Shown here: positions 41,007-53,395 of the stretch, piece by piece
Position numbering within the stretch: position 1 is the first letter of the stretch
How the letters are laid out: every line of letters starts with the position of its first letter
Source: Raffaelea ambrosiae
Lineage: Eukaryota > Ascomycota > Sordariomycetes > Ophiostomatales > Ophiostomataceae
Direction of reading: 5' to 3'
NCBI GenBank assembly: GCA_002778195.1
Contig: PCDI01000004.1
Location: 3,074,226 to 3,138,225, forward strand
DNA length: 64,000 nt
Translations under genes and position numbers: made by a program
The notes under the pieces: generated by a model
The model's input: only the letters and a program-made list of their open reading frames with translations
Database searches by the model: none
What the model was told of the DNA's origin: nothing

Positions 41007-43696
41007 TTACAACTGTCCGGAAACTAGTCTTCCTGTCTCAGGCATTTCTCGCAGCTCATCCGCATGCCGCACAATATTGAGCGGCCGTGGTACAGCTGAC
41101 TGCTCAGGTGGCAGACGTGCCTCTTCCTGAAAGTTGGCATCGTCAAAGTAGTAGTCACTACCCTGCCAGCTGTCGTAAGTGGAGCTGTGTCGCCCTTGTG
41201 GTGGCGGAGTGGCCGAGCGAAAGTCAGCCGAATCGTATGGATCAATAATTTCCATTGACGTTATGCTCTCTACTGGAGGAGCAGCTGTGTAGCTCGGCAT
41301 CTCTTCAGGCGTTGTGGCCAGCATGACCGGCACAGATGCTGTAGACGATGTCGTCGACTTGGAATTCTTGTCCTTGGAGATGCCCTTGATATCAGTCGTC
41401 TTTTCGGTGCTCTCTGTAGTCGAAGTCTCCGCCGGTTCTGTGTTCTCCATGATCGTGGTGCACGTGGAGGCCTCTGTGGACGTGGACTCAGTAGTGGGAG
41501 TCTTCAGAGGCTTGTCAGACACTTTTGATGCAGCCATCACCGGCGCCGGCGCCAGTGACCGTTCTGCATCTACATTGCCAACACCCACACTACCCATCGT
41601 TGCTTTGTGTTCTGCGGACATCCTGCGCATGGCCTTTGAGAACACCGCGATCGCCGTCGTAGAGGCGGCGTGCGCGACTTGGTTAGCTGATGAGTTCTTG
41701 TCCCAGTCTTGTTCATCTTGCGGTGCACGGTGGTCTTGCGCCGGGATCAACGGGCTTCTTCAACTGCAACACATACCCTAATGATTTCGAGGTCCCACGA
41801 ATACAGGGGCTCTCCGTGTTGGTTAGCGGCCCCAACAGAGGCTGATATGGCAGCTGCAATGGCAATATGGCTAGGAGGAGCCTGAGGTCGATCGGCCGGG
41901 GGCAACTGTGCTGATGTCGGGTACGGCTCCGTGGCTGATCGCGTCGGCAGCTTCTTGAGACTGCTCTTGCGGCAGATAGTCGAGGATGGTGTGGGTGGTG
42001 TCATTGCTGGTGTCACCGGCCCGTTAATCAGAGGTCCGCCGTTTGCCGTGGCCGATGGCTGGTCGTCGGCCCAGGTAACGACTTTCCGGCTGGGCGATTG
42101 CGGCGGTGTCAATGGCTGAGAGGCTCCAACTGGTGATACAGCAGGTGCCAGAGTAGCAGGAGTGCCAGTAGATGTTGGTGACACAGTTGTTGATGGAGAC
42201 ACAGCCATAGAAGGGGACAGTGTCATTGCCGTTCCGGTCAGCGCTGCTCCTGTAGTGGCCGATACGAAAGGTGCCGATGCTAGCTGTGTACTCAAGCACG
42301 GAGTAGACACCGTTGACAGCGGAGACCACATCTGCTGTGGCAAAGTGTATGCGTGTGAGTTGATGCTAGTGAGACTATTGCTGCTGCTGAAGCTGCTGAT
42401 GCTGTTGCTGCTGTTGCTGCTGTTGCTGCCGTTGCTGCCGTTGCTGCCGTTGCTGCCGTTGCTGCCGTTGCTATGGCTGTGGCTATGGCCAGCCGCCTTG
42501 GCCTTGCTGCGACGGTTGCCGGTCGGGTATGTGTTCAGCCGTGGTGGCGGGTTGTGATGTCGTTGCTCCGGCTTCTGTAGCTGTTGTGCCTGGCCGTGCA
42601 AGCCGCCTTTGTTCCGTCCTGGCGGAGTGTCTACATGGCATATGGGCAAACTGGGAAGCGGCTTGTCCGTCATCAAATCTTTAAAGGGTCGTTGCTTCTT
42701 GGCAGTTGCCGTCTGTGGAGATTGCCCCGGTCGTGACTGTTGTGTGAGCCGCACTGGCCGGACGGCCTCATTAAAGACCTGACTGTTTACACGAGTGCGC
42801 GTTGCATAGAGTCTATTTGCACCGTTGATGGGGCTGAGATTTTTCGTAGTCAGAAGAGGAAGGGTGCCAACACCAGCTCCCGCTCCGATTCTGGCCGCAG
42901 CGGAAACTGCACGACGATGCTGTGCCAGCTTTGCTCGAGCTGCCTCGGCCGTCTGTGTGTTGATGACCTGGGCCGACTGAGAAACTTTATGCGTCTGGGT
43001 CGGACCCCGGCCTGGCCGAGGCGCCGCTCGTGTTCTCACCCACTTGTCTTCCATGGACACCGCCCGAGGAACCGGCGGGTGAGAATGGTGCATTTGAGGG
43101 TGCGACGGGGTCTGTGTAATGATACGGACCTGTGGACGTTCTTTGCTTTGTGGTTGCATCTGCTTAGTTTCCTGAGACTGTTGAAGCTGTTGAGACCGTT
43201 GAAACTGCTGGGGCTGTTGAGATTGTGGTGACACGGCCGGAGGCTGATACTGACGCTGCTGCGTGCTCTGGTCGTACGGAGGAAACGTATGGAGCTGCGG
43301 AGGAGCTGCTTGCTGCTGATGCTGCTGCTGCTGCTGCTTCTGAAGCTGAAGTTGCTGCTGTTGTTGAGGTTTCTGTTGCGGCTGCGGCTTTTGCTGCTGC
43401 TGCTGCGGCTGTGGACGGGGCGAGTTAGTTCTCTTCAACTTAGATGATGTGGTGGTCGTTGCCATTGGCAGCCGAGATGCCCAGGAAAGAGACTTCTGTA
43501 CTGGGCTGAGTCTGGGGCTGCCAATGCTGAACCGGATTCCCAGTCCAACATTTTGGACTGCATTGCGTGCTTTTTGAATATCTTCAGGCTGCACCAGGTT
43601 CCTTGCCCCAAGACTGACTTCGTCATCCGAGTCATTGTCTCTGGCTCGAGGAGACAGACGCATCACCTTGCTTCCAGTATGCCTCCAGCTAGCCAT
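41007..43696 (-). CDS. Large low-complexity protein; internal junction unresolved
   Basis: Function unknown. The 5' part (41747-43696, 649 residues) starts MASWRHTGSKVMRLSPRARD. It has a likely ordered N-terminal block (LVQPEDIQKARNAVQNVGLGIRF by parts), then long Gln runs, a Ser/Asn run, and it ends YSWDLEIIRVCVAVEEAR plus TGA. The 3' part (41007-41750) is in another frame, Ser/Thr-rich, with a convincing end (SWQGSDYYFDDANFQEEARL, then NIVRHADELREMP). Both parts look coding and are probably one protein. The link could be an intron from GTATGT at 41776, one from GTTGAT near 41750 to CATCAG at 41687 (65 bases, in frame), or a frameshift. Sequence upstream of 43696 also stays open in frame to about 43820 and may be an earlier exon. 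Confidence 0.6.
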
Positions 43697-44278
43697 GTCG
43701 GAACTGCCAGGTACTTTCCACGGCGAGGAACCCTTGGAAAAGGAAGCCTGTGTCTGGGTTTTGGAGGGGGGTGCTTTGGGAGGGTGGACAACTTGGAAAG
43801 TCTGAACAGGCTGGGACGCGGGGACAGATTAGGAACAGGAACAGAAACAGACTGAGAAACTCCGGGAACCAGGACAGACGATAAAGAGAATGAGAGAGAA
43901 ACCTCAGAAGCCTGAAGAGCTCGAGAAGCCGGAGAAACCACAGACATCTGGGGGAGAAGGCCGTGGTTTTGACTGCGGGTTTGTTCTGCGGAGACGATTG
44001 GGACCCGGCTTAAAGTCCAGCATGGACCTGTGGCAAGGCCTCGAATATTTCGCCTGCCCCGGGGTCCTTGTGTTGTCGCTATGGGCTGACGTCGTGATCG
44101 ACTAGGCCATTGATATTTGTTGCTCTTAATTCTCTGGCTCGCGTTATCAAAACCGCTGGCCCGTTACACAGTGGCGATCTTCACGGAGGTGGAAGCAGTG
44201 GCGACAGTGTGCTGGGTGAGTCGTGAGACTGTGTCTGGTCTGGATTTCTGGGGCCGATCCTGTCTGTTGGTCCTACTC
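43697..44278. other. Spacer between two low-complexity genes
   Basis: About 580 bases. Coding-like sequence in frame with the gene at 43696 extends to about 43820 (PPSKTQTQASFSKGSSPWK), so part of this is probably an exon or an alternative start. A CTCCCCCAG acceptor-like sequence precedes an ATG at 43947 on the minus strand. No independent gene is supported. Confidence 0.4.
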
Positions 44279-45611
44279 CTAGATCTGCTTTAGGGTCCGC
44301 TTGCCCTGCCTGGGTTGTCCCTGCCCGCGAGTCTGTCCAGAATGTTGGGTTTGTCCGTGAGCCGGTCTCAGGGTCTGTACCTGCTCGTCGATGTGCACTC
44401 GCACTTGCTGTTGCCCTTGACTTGTCGGCCACACTTGAAGCCATGCTTTGCCATGTTCCTTTTTTCAATTTAACCGTTTCTCGGGGTTCTCTCTGATTTT
44501 TTTGTGCCTCCCATGCGCCTGTCCCACGTTGTTCTTGTCTCCGGTTTGCTCTTGCTCTGGTCTCGTGGCTTTTTTTCGTCTTGCCTTCTGTCTTGCCCCT
44601 CCTGTCTGTCTACGCTTCATAGTGCCAACGACGTCGACTTACCTCTTCTGGAGCCATCGTGGCAAAGTTGTTGGCTTTGCTACTGCTAGCCATGTCGTTA
44701 CTGACCGTGCTATTGCTGCCCGTGCTGCTATCGGCCGTGCTATGGTTGACCGCGGTGCTGTTGGCCATGTGGTGGTGGGCCACAGTAGTGGCCGTGTTGG
44801 CCCTCATGTTGCCAAATCTTGCCAAGGTTGCATTGGCTGTGATGGGTGCAGTGTTGGGAGTCTGTAGGGTCTGCTCGTGCTGATCACGTTTTTTCAGCTC
44901 GACCTGTCCCTGCTTTTCTTCGTTGCCGTCCCTGGGACTGTCACTGTGATGGTCTCGGTATTTGCCGTTGTCTGGCTCTTTGTCCTGGTTTTGCAAACGT
45001 TGCAACAGGACTCGACACTCGTCCTCTGAAGGAATCTGGTCCGGTGGAACGGGAGCGTGTGGCCGGTCTGGCTGGTGGACAATGTGGAACGAGTCGTGGC
45101 TATACTTTCGTTTCTGTTTCTGTGTCTTCTGTTTCGTCTGTTTAGATTTTTTTGTCTGCTTCATCTGACTCGTCCCCTTCCGCGGTTTCAGTGTGTTCCG
45201 GACTCTCTGTGCCTGTTGCTTCCCTTCGTCTTGAGTACTGTGTGTGTGGGCTTGGTAAGGTCTGCATTTGAGCCTTAGTTGGCCGTTTCCCCCTCGTTGT
45301 CTCTCGCTATCATGGCTATGACGGCGCTGACTATCGTTGAGCAGCCTCTGAGCCAGATCCCGCAGAATCCTGATGTTATGACGACTGGGGCTATTGCGCT
45401 CGCTGCTGCTGCTATGGCTGTTGCGCTTTCCCTCGGGCTTATTGATGTTGTCGCTGTTGCCGATGCTCTTCTTGAGGCAGTCGCCACTATCTTCGTTGCC
45501 GCTACCACTGCTGCCATTGCCGTTGCCCTCGTCCACGGTGGGAATTTGCTCCTGAACAGTGTCTGGGCTCGAGACAGTGGCCTCACTGTGAGAGCGGAGA
45601 GGATTCTTCAT
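44279..45611 (-). CDS. Hydrophilic Ser/Asn/Gln/Lys-rich hypothetical protein
   Basis: Unknown function. Exon 1 (44643-45611, from MKNPLRSHSEATVSSPDT) ends at a strong GTAAGT donor. The best partner exon by frame is 44279-44458 (EHGKAWLQVWPTSQGQQQ, ending RTLKQI), giving 382 residues. The acceptor AAAAAAG is atypical, so this second exon is tentative; without splicing the frame ends at 44610. The protein has a basic block (KQTKKSKQTKQKTQKQKRKY) that could be a nuclear signal, a helical patch DECRVLLQRLQNQD, and no membrane segment. It might instead be the 5' part of the gene at 41007-43696, since both run on the minus strand and have similar composition. Confidence 0.4.
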
Positions 45612-47158
45612 TGGGACAAGCTAAGAAGAAGTAAAAGATAGAGGGCCGCCGGCGCCAACAGAAGCGTTAACAGACAGTGTGGTCTCCTTGAGAGACCAAG
45701 ATAACCTGGTAGAGAAGGCTATTTATTAGGGAAGAAGAAAAAGAAGGGATGATAGATAAACGTAAAGGGAATGACGACATGGAATTTGCGCGGAAGAGAT
45801 ATTGGATCAATAGTTGAAACTAGTGACCAGATTGCCAGGAAGAAGAGCAATTGGATGAGATAGGAGAACTGACAGTTGGACTGAACAGTGATCGAGGTTG
45901 AGGATAAGAGGAGAAGAAGAGAAGAAGAATAATCATGTGCAAAAAAAAGAGAAATGGAGAGACGACTGAGCCGGACTGAGCCAAATTCACCCAGAACAGT
46001 GGTTTGTGCACACGAGGTTCAAGAAAACCCGTTGGTCTTATTTCATGGCCTCGATTGTTTCCTGCTATGCTGTTCTGCCCGGGGTTGCGTAATGTTCTGC
46101 TATGTTCTTTGGTGTTGTTCTCTTGTTCTGTTGTTCATGTTCCAAGTTTCCAAGTTCCCGAGTCTCTTTCCTCGGTAATCGAGTTTTGAAAAATCCGCCA
46201 CTTGCCTCCTTCCCGCGGAGAATATCCCCCCCATTCCTTCCTTCCCTCGTTTTTCAGACAGAATGGAAACCGGGAGAAAGAGTGACTGAGGAGAGCTGAC
46301 ACCCTTTGTGCCTGCACCTTTGACGCTGTTCGTTCCTTCTTTGTTTGGCGTGGCGGCTATTATTCAAGGCGAGCAAGAGCAAGGGATGTTTCACTAAAGG
46401 CGGCGGCGTTTGTTTCTGACTCCACGACAGGGGTTGCTGCCCACACTCTTTGACAACCCCCGTTCTAGTTCACCCCGCCGCGCCCCCAAATGTCTGCGGT
46501 TGGCGACCGCCAGGATCGGCTGCGGGCCACTGCACTGCAGCCGCCCTGCATGCAGGCTATCTGCAAACAGATGAACGTAGTGGGGGTGTGGGATGCACGG
46601 AGAGTGGAGGAGAAATGGGAAAAGATTGAGAAGGGGCGATCAAGTCGTTGCAAGTCAAAGAGAGAAAGAACGAACGTGTATTAGTCCTCATGTTTCAAAG
46701 ATTTTGGTTCTCGTATTTCTAAGAGAGAAGGAAGGAACGCCACAGAGCAAGTAAAAAATAAAAAAAAAATAAAAAAAAATAAAAAAATAAAAAAGAACCA
46801 GCAGACCACACATGGCTCTGAGGAACAGGCTACGAAGAACAGACATACACTCCCCAGAAACAAAAAAAAAAAAAAATACGCTCCAGTGAAAGAACCAACC
46901 CACCAACAAAGCCAGCGATGAAACAGCCCCCACGGACCAGACCAAACTGACACCGACGCCTCTTACGCCCTCCATGCTCAATCTAGCCAATGCTGGAATC
47001 GCTAAACAGTCTATGCTCTTCCTCTGTCTTTTCCGTCCTCCCCTTTCTTGCTTTGCCTTGTTTGTTCTATGCTAAATTTGTCTATTCCATTGATGCATTC
47101 ACCCTCCAGCCCACTCCCCCATCCCGTAATTCTCCCTCCAGGTCTCATCTAAACTTGT
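45612..47158. other. 1.5 kb intergenic region
   Basis: Contains the promoter side of the 44279-45611 gene and the 3' flank of VHC1. An A-rich tract with regularly spaced T (AAATAAAAA units) lies at about 46753-46794. No gene seen. Confidence 0.65.
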
Positions 47159-50100
47159 TTATAGACTGACAGTTACTGTCATGTTGTTGCTCAGAATCAT
47201 CAGCACCGGCGGCAGGCCTTGGCACAGCAACTCTACATCGGCAAGATATTGCACGCTGGCCGTCTCGTCGCGACAGGTACCCTCGTCAGGAATGGGGAGC
47301 GTGGTCAGCAGGACAGCAGCGCCAGAATCGACCTGGCTTGTTTCTCCGCCCTCAACAGGTTTCCCCTTCTTTGCTCCTTCGCCCCCGCTGTGCCGCCGCA
47401 TTAGTTCGTTCAGGATCAGGTGCTGCGCCCGACTCGGCAGATCGTTGAACGACAGAGGCAGGTCTTGTGTAGCATAGCTCGAGCCGCTGGAGTCGTGACC
47501 ATCTTGACTGTCGCTGCCATCCGCTACCGTGTCTCGCTGACGCGACTTGTAATCTGCAAGCAGCCCAGCAATGCCGACGCGCACCTCGCCCATGGTTCCT
47601 TGTTCTTGATCTCGTTTTTGTTGTTCTGACCCCACCACATCCCCTGCAAGTCCTGGGATGTTGGCTGCAGAAGAATGACGAGACACCTGCGACAGTGCTG
47701 GAGGTGGCTTGTGCAGTGTCTGTTGGAGGAGGGCTTGCTGCTGCGGCTGCAGATTTCCCCGATCCGGCTCCACAAACGAGACACTCGGCCTGCCTGCTGT
47801 GGCGGTCGCAGATTTAGCCTCTTTCGAGTCCTTGGCCCCTTTGGCCTTCTTTTTCGTTAGTGAGTCCGCCAGGCTCACGTGGCTCTGCCGCGAATTGGTC
47901 CGCGAAAATGGTGGTCTCTCCGACAATGATGCCCCTCCTGCTGTATGTGCAAACATGATAGTCCGCTCTGTATCTTCCTCTTCGGCGTTGGTGATTTTGG
48001 TCTCCGGCACGAGACTGCTGGTGAAACGCATAGACGACTGCTGGGAGCGCCGCGTGGTACTCAGCTCGCTGCTCGGGTTGGACGCCATCGTCCCAGTCGT
48101 CGCGATCGTCATCTGGCTGTCGGACAGCGGGGTCGTCGACATGGTGCCGTAGTTGGATCCTATTGCAGCTGTGTGCTTCTTGGCCAAGGAGGAACTCTCT
48201 TTGCTTTTCCTCTTGCTGTTCTTGGCCTTTTTGTCTTTCTTCTTGCGGAGAAGCGACTTCTTGCTGCCCCTATCCCCGTGAATGAACCGTCTTGCGGCCG
48301 CGGCAGGGTAAGACAGCAGCGGACGACGCACGCTTGTCTCGGCGACTTCGCCGTCATCGCTGTCATCGTCGGCCGTGCTTGTGTCCGTGTCGGTGTTACT
48401 GTCAGTGTCGTCGTCACCGTCGTCGATGGCCGCCTCGAGGTCATTGAAGTCGGTGTCGAAATCCCCGCCGTCCGACGAGGATGAGTCGACTGCAATGTCG
48501 CTCATGCTGAGACTGCTGGTGTCGCCCTCCTCGACGTTGGCAGCACTCTCGTAGTGCGACCGCGAGCGTGGGCGGGGTGCCAGCTTGCCTGCCAGGTTCT
48601 GTGTGCGGATGCCCATGCTCAGGCCCAGGCGGGCCAGTGCAGACACCGTGTTGTGCTTCTGGAGCTCTTCAATGTGGGCCAAGCTGGGCCGCCTGCGCGC
48701 GGCCATGCTTTCGCGGTGGCCCCTGATGGGGCTGCTGCTGGAGGCGCCCCCAGACACGGCCGCTGCATCGGGGGATGCATGTGTTTCTGTGACGATTGGG
48801 ACAGCTTTGCCTCGGATCTCCTGGATGCTCTGCCACCAAGGATCTTCCTTCAGCACCTCGTTGACGAAAGTCTCAGTCGACGGATCGGTCGACTGGCCGT
48901 GGATGACTTCGTCGTAGGTGGCGAGCTCGCCGCTGGCCAGCCAAAAGACATGCACCTCGGCGGTGATGCGGAGCTTTTCGAGCAGAGCCTCCACACGGCC
49001 GCGCTCTTCCTCGACCTCGCTCTCGTACTCGACAAAGACCATTACGCGTAGGTTGTGCGTGCGTTTCCAGGCTGGGACGGAGTGGAGGATGTAGCCCAGT
49101 TGGAGGATAAGGGTGTCTAGGAAGATTTGAGTGTCAGTAAACCAATTTGGTCAACGGACCGGATAGAGAACGCACATGTATCAAAGTTTGTGGTCAACAC
49201 GCTCTTCCCGTCGGCTTCCAGCTCCGCCGACATTTGAATGGGCCATAGGTCAATGTAGCGCTTCACGTTGTGGCCGTCGTGTCGGGGCGTCTCCAGGCGG
49301 TGGAACCCCTTGGCCACGGCGACGTTGATGCGGTGCCTCAGGGCAAGGTCCTCGAGAATGGTGAGGTAGTCGGTGACTTTCATCATGCCTTCGGTCTTGA
49401 TGACGTCGGTGGGGAGAACGCCTTCGAGGAGGCGGGAGGAGGTGTCGCCGCGGCGGCGCCGACGAGGGACGCCCAATTTGGCCTCGGTGGGCAGTGACGG
49501 CTGTTGGGACTGTTCTTGTTCTGTCGTTACCGTCTGTTGCTGCTGTTGTGGTCCCACTGCAGCTCCAGCTCCAGCCCCAGCCCCAACTCCGGCCCCGGCT
49601 CCGGCTCCGGCTCTAGCTTGCGCTGCCGTCGCTGCCGAACCTGGAATGGCCGGCACCTGCAGCAACGGGGCATGCGCGCGCGACTGGCGCAGCTCGTCCA
49701 TGTTGTAGAAGCCGACGACGGCAATGTTGGGCCGCATGCCGCCGAGGCCGCTGTTGAGGATCAGGTTCCGCACGCCCCAGGTGATGGAGGGCGACATGGC
49801 CAGCTGCACAAAGGCCTTGATGCGCGAGTACTCGGTAATGTACTCGGTCCACATGGTCTGCTGCAGCTTCGCCTCGAGCACGCCGCTGGCAAAGTCGTCG
49901 GTCACGATGACGTGGCCCAGGATGTAGAGGGACCCCTTCTTCATGGAGTTGCAGAACTGGATCAGGCGGGTCTGGCGGCGCGGGTCGTTGGTCAGGAGGA
50001 TGATCTGCGGGCGCCAGAACTTGATGTGCTCGGGCTTCAGGCGCAGCAGGTACTTGCGCACCTGGTGGTAGATGAGGTTCTGCGAGACGTCGCCCCAGCG

Positions 50101-51624
50101 CTTCGGCGGGCTCAGGTAGTGGATCAGCAGGAACAGGACCACCAGGGTGACGACGGCGGACGACGCGTAGGTCTCGTCGATGAAGAACATGGCCAGGGCC
50201 GACATGACGCTGCCCAGGAAGGCGGTCTGCCAGCTGAAGAACTTGAAGGCAGGCCGGAAGTTGGGGGCGGACCCGATCTTGAGCAGGAAGCAGGCCAGGT
50301 TCATGACGAAAAAGGTCACCATGTAGCCCATGGAGATAAAGGTGGCGATCTGGTTCAGGTCCGCAAAGAGCGCCAGCTGGGCAATGGCGTAGGTCAGCAG
50401 CAGGGCCAGCAGCGGCTCGTCGCCGCGCTTGGTGCCCCAGGCAAAGGCGGCCAGGCCGGGCAGCAGCTTGTCGCGGCCGAGGGCCTGCATCAGCTTGGCG
50501 GCGCCGATGAGGCCCATGAGGGCGGAGAAGAAGGAGACGGCGCACTCGCCGGCCAGGATGATGGGGCCCCAGACGCTCGTCTCCTGGATGATGTTGGGCT
50601 GGCTGAGCAGCGACGCGTGGGCGGTGCTGGCGGCCAGCGAGAGGATGACGACGAGGTAGACGACGAACGTGGTCAGCATGGCCCACAGCGTGCCGCCGGG
50701 GATGGACCGGCTGGGGTTGCGCAGGTCGCCAGACATGGACGCGCCGGCAAAGATGCCGGACGTGGCCGGGAACAGGATGCCAAAGAGGTCGCGGAAGGTG
50801 GCCAGGCCGCGGAACTCGTAGCCGTGGGACGCGTGCGGCAGCAGATTCGACTGCAGCGTGGCCCAGCGGAGGCCGGTGAACTCGACATGGCGGGCCGGGT
50901 CGCTGAACGGGCGGCGGAAGACGGCGGACAGCGGGATGCTCAGGGTGGCCAGCGAGAGCACGACCAGCAGGCCGTTGCTGGCCTTGGCAAAGAGGCCGCT
51001 GCCGGCGAGGCAGAGCAGGCCGCACACAAAGAGCACGGCGGTCTGCCAGGCGTAGCCCCACCAGTAGCCGCGCGGGAGGCTGTCGGCAAAGAAGTTGAGC
51101 TCGAGGCAGTCGATGAGGCCGACGACGTTGAGGGCGGTGTTGAGCACCTGGGAGAGGTAGAACAGCAGGCCGATGGAGCCGCCGAACTCGGGGCCCAGCG
51201 AGCGCGAGATGAGGTAGTAGGTGCCGCCGCCCTTGACCTCGCCGTTGGACGCGACGGCCGAGAGGGAGAGCGTGGTGACGAGGTCGACGAGGTATGAGAG
51301 GATGAGGAGGCCTTGGGGGTGGGATGTTAGCAAGGAGAGATGGGAGAGAGAGAGAAGAAGACCGACCATGCAAGTCAACGAGAGAAACAATACATGGGGG
51401 GAGATTTTGAGAAGAACACGCCGGTCCAAGACTGTCCTTGAAAGATGATTGCATCGTAAAAAAAAATAAAAATAAAACTCACCAAGCATGCCCAGCAGTC
51501 CGATCTCGCCCAGGATGACGCCAAAGCGCAAGAACATGAGAATGCTCAGAATGCTGAGGCAGACGGGCACGTAGACGCCGGAAAAGGCGCCCAGCTTGTG
51601 CTTCTTACCATGGTCGCGGTCCAT
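47159..51624 (-). CDS. VHC1: VHC1, vacuolar cation-chloride cotransporter
   Basis: SLC12-family transporter; the yeast orthologue moves K+ and Cl- across the vacuolar membrane. Three exons, 51483-51624, 49176-51311 and 47159-49116, join in frame to 1411 residues. The N-terminus (GAFSGVYVPVCLSILSILMF, LRFGVILGEIGLLGML) is the conserved first helix. It is followed by SNGEVKGGGTYYLISRSLGP, GIFAGASMSGDLRNPSRSIP and about ten more membrane segments up to residue 530. The C-terminal SLC12 domain starts KYLLRLKPEHIKFWRPQILL-like and includes FCNSMKKGSLYILGHV. The junction NFDTYTLILQLGYILHSV across intron 2 is a good family match. Beyond about residue 900 the tail is long, acidic and Ser-rich with a basic block (KSLLRKKKDKKAKNSKRK). 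It ends DVELLCQGLPPVLMILSNN, also family-typical. An Ala/Gly repeat lies near residue 675. Confidence 0.93.
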
Positions 51625-53395
51625 GGTTGGCACACACACACACAGGCACACAAAGTGGTGATATTGACGACCTATGAGCCCGATGCAGACCCGATGCTAA
51701 CAATCCTCGCGATGCCTCTCGTGATGATCGTGCCAGCCCAGCAGCGAGGCTAATTGCTCCATGCGTTGGGGGTTGGGGTGGGAGAGGACAAGACAAGACG
51801 ATGGGGATGGGGATGGGGAACAGGATCAGAAACGCTAGTTAGACAAGGAGCAGACCGAGTCGTTCACACGCAAAAATGTCGTCAATGATGTTTCAGTCTT
51901 GTCTTGTGAGATGCGCGCTGTTTCTCCGGGCGCCAGATACATGCGTCGAAAAAGGGCGTCAAGAAAGGGAAAGCGAGGCCATTCGTTGAGAACCTGTCCA
52001 ATGGGGCTTGAATAGCGGTGTCGCCAACGGTTTTATTTTAGTTTCCATGCAGCCGCCCAGAGGAAAGGGTCATGCACAAGTTGCCGATCGGCCACCAGGA
52101 ACTCCACGGAAACGCAGAAAGACACCCTCTTTTTCAGGGATCTCCACATCAGGGACTTGCGTCCTTCTCCCGGGCAGCCTTGTGTCAGAAGGTATATAAC
52201 CAATAATGAGACGGAGAGAAAACAATCGTGGATCCACGAATCCTTTTTCGCTCAGCACCTTGCAGCAGATGAGGGGTCCCCGTAGGCATGTGTTCCCTGT
52301 TTTTATTTTTATTTTTTTGGATGTTCCGTTTTCTTGTGACGTCAAGATTTTGAACCAGAAAACCAAGGCACAAGGCGGCACAACCTCCTTTCCCAGAAAA
52401 ATAAAAACACGAAAAAAAACACCACAAACCGCTGGATGCGGAGACAATACGAGAACAATCGAGAATGGGTCGGATAAGAAAGGGAAAGGGGGAGAGGGAG
52501 AGTGTCTGGGCGCGCCAGAGCTGTGGAGACGCGCTTTCTTATTTCCAAAGGGGGGCTGTTTTTATTTATTTCCCTCCCTGTGGCAGCCTTAATACTGTTG
52601 TTTTACTTTTTTGGGCTTGGCCGAGCCTTCCAAAAATGGGCACACCCAAGGTCGATTAGTCAGGCCTTCTCGTGATGCCGAAGACGTGAATCGGAATGTT
52701 TGGAGAATGTTCTCTTGAGAGGATCGGTTATGTTTATTTTTATTTTTCCCATTCATGCCCCAGCGTGTTTCGAAGTAGCCCCTGCGCGTTGCGAAACAGC
52801 TTTCATTGGTGACAGCCCCCCAAAACAGGGTTTAGACAATAGGCGCCCATACAAGCGCCACCAGACAAGTGTTATCGGCAGAGACAAGGATATGCATGGG
52901 AGGAGGATAAGGATGCAAGTATTATTCTGAAGGGCCAGAAGCCAAGAAGTAAAACTACTGCGTCTATGGAAAAGCTGGGCGGCTTTGAGCCTGATGCATG
53001 CAACACGAACAAGCAATCTCTAACACGATCCTCAGTCTATACGACAAAAAAAAACGATACAATGGAGTATCATAAAGCACCATAAAACAGATAACAGACA
53101 GACAGAAAGAAGCAGTAGCCGAATAGTAAGAATCAGTGACACGCCCAACGGCCTCTCCGAAATCGAATGTGCAATGGATCGCCTCCCCAAATGCCAGTGA
53201 AACACACAAGAGAACAAAGAAATGGATGAAAAAAATATGACTGAAACAGGACGGCCCAGAAAGAGGCTCTGTGGACACCTCTTGCCAGGCAAGCATACAG
53301 CGGAATTCTGTAGAGACCCTTTCAAGCGCCCATGGAATGAGGCTGTGGAGGCCGTCTCTCAAAAGGACTCAAAGACTGGACGGACTCCTGCGGCT
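51625..53395. other. 1.8 kb intergenic region
   Basis: Promoter side of VHC1 on the left, with a (TG)n tract at 51632-51644 just before the start codon, and the 3' flank of AVT3 on the right. I see no supported gene, RNA or mobile element. Confidence 0.65.

Noticed and set aside
49504..51297. Long plus-strand frame opposite VHC1
   Set aside because: A shadow of GC-rich VHC1 codons on the other strand; its composition (Gln/Gly/Asp/Arg) has no domain features.
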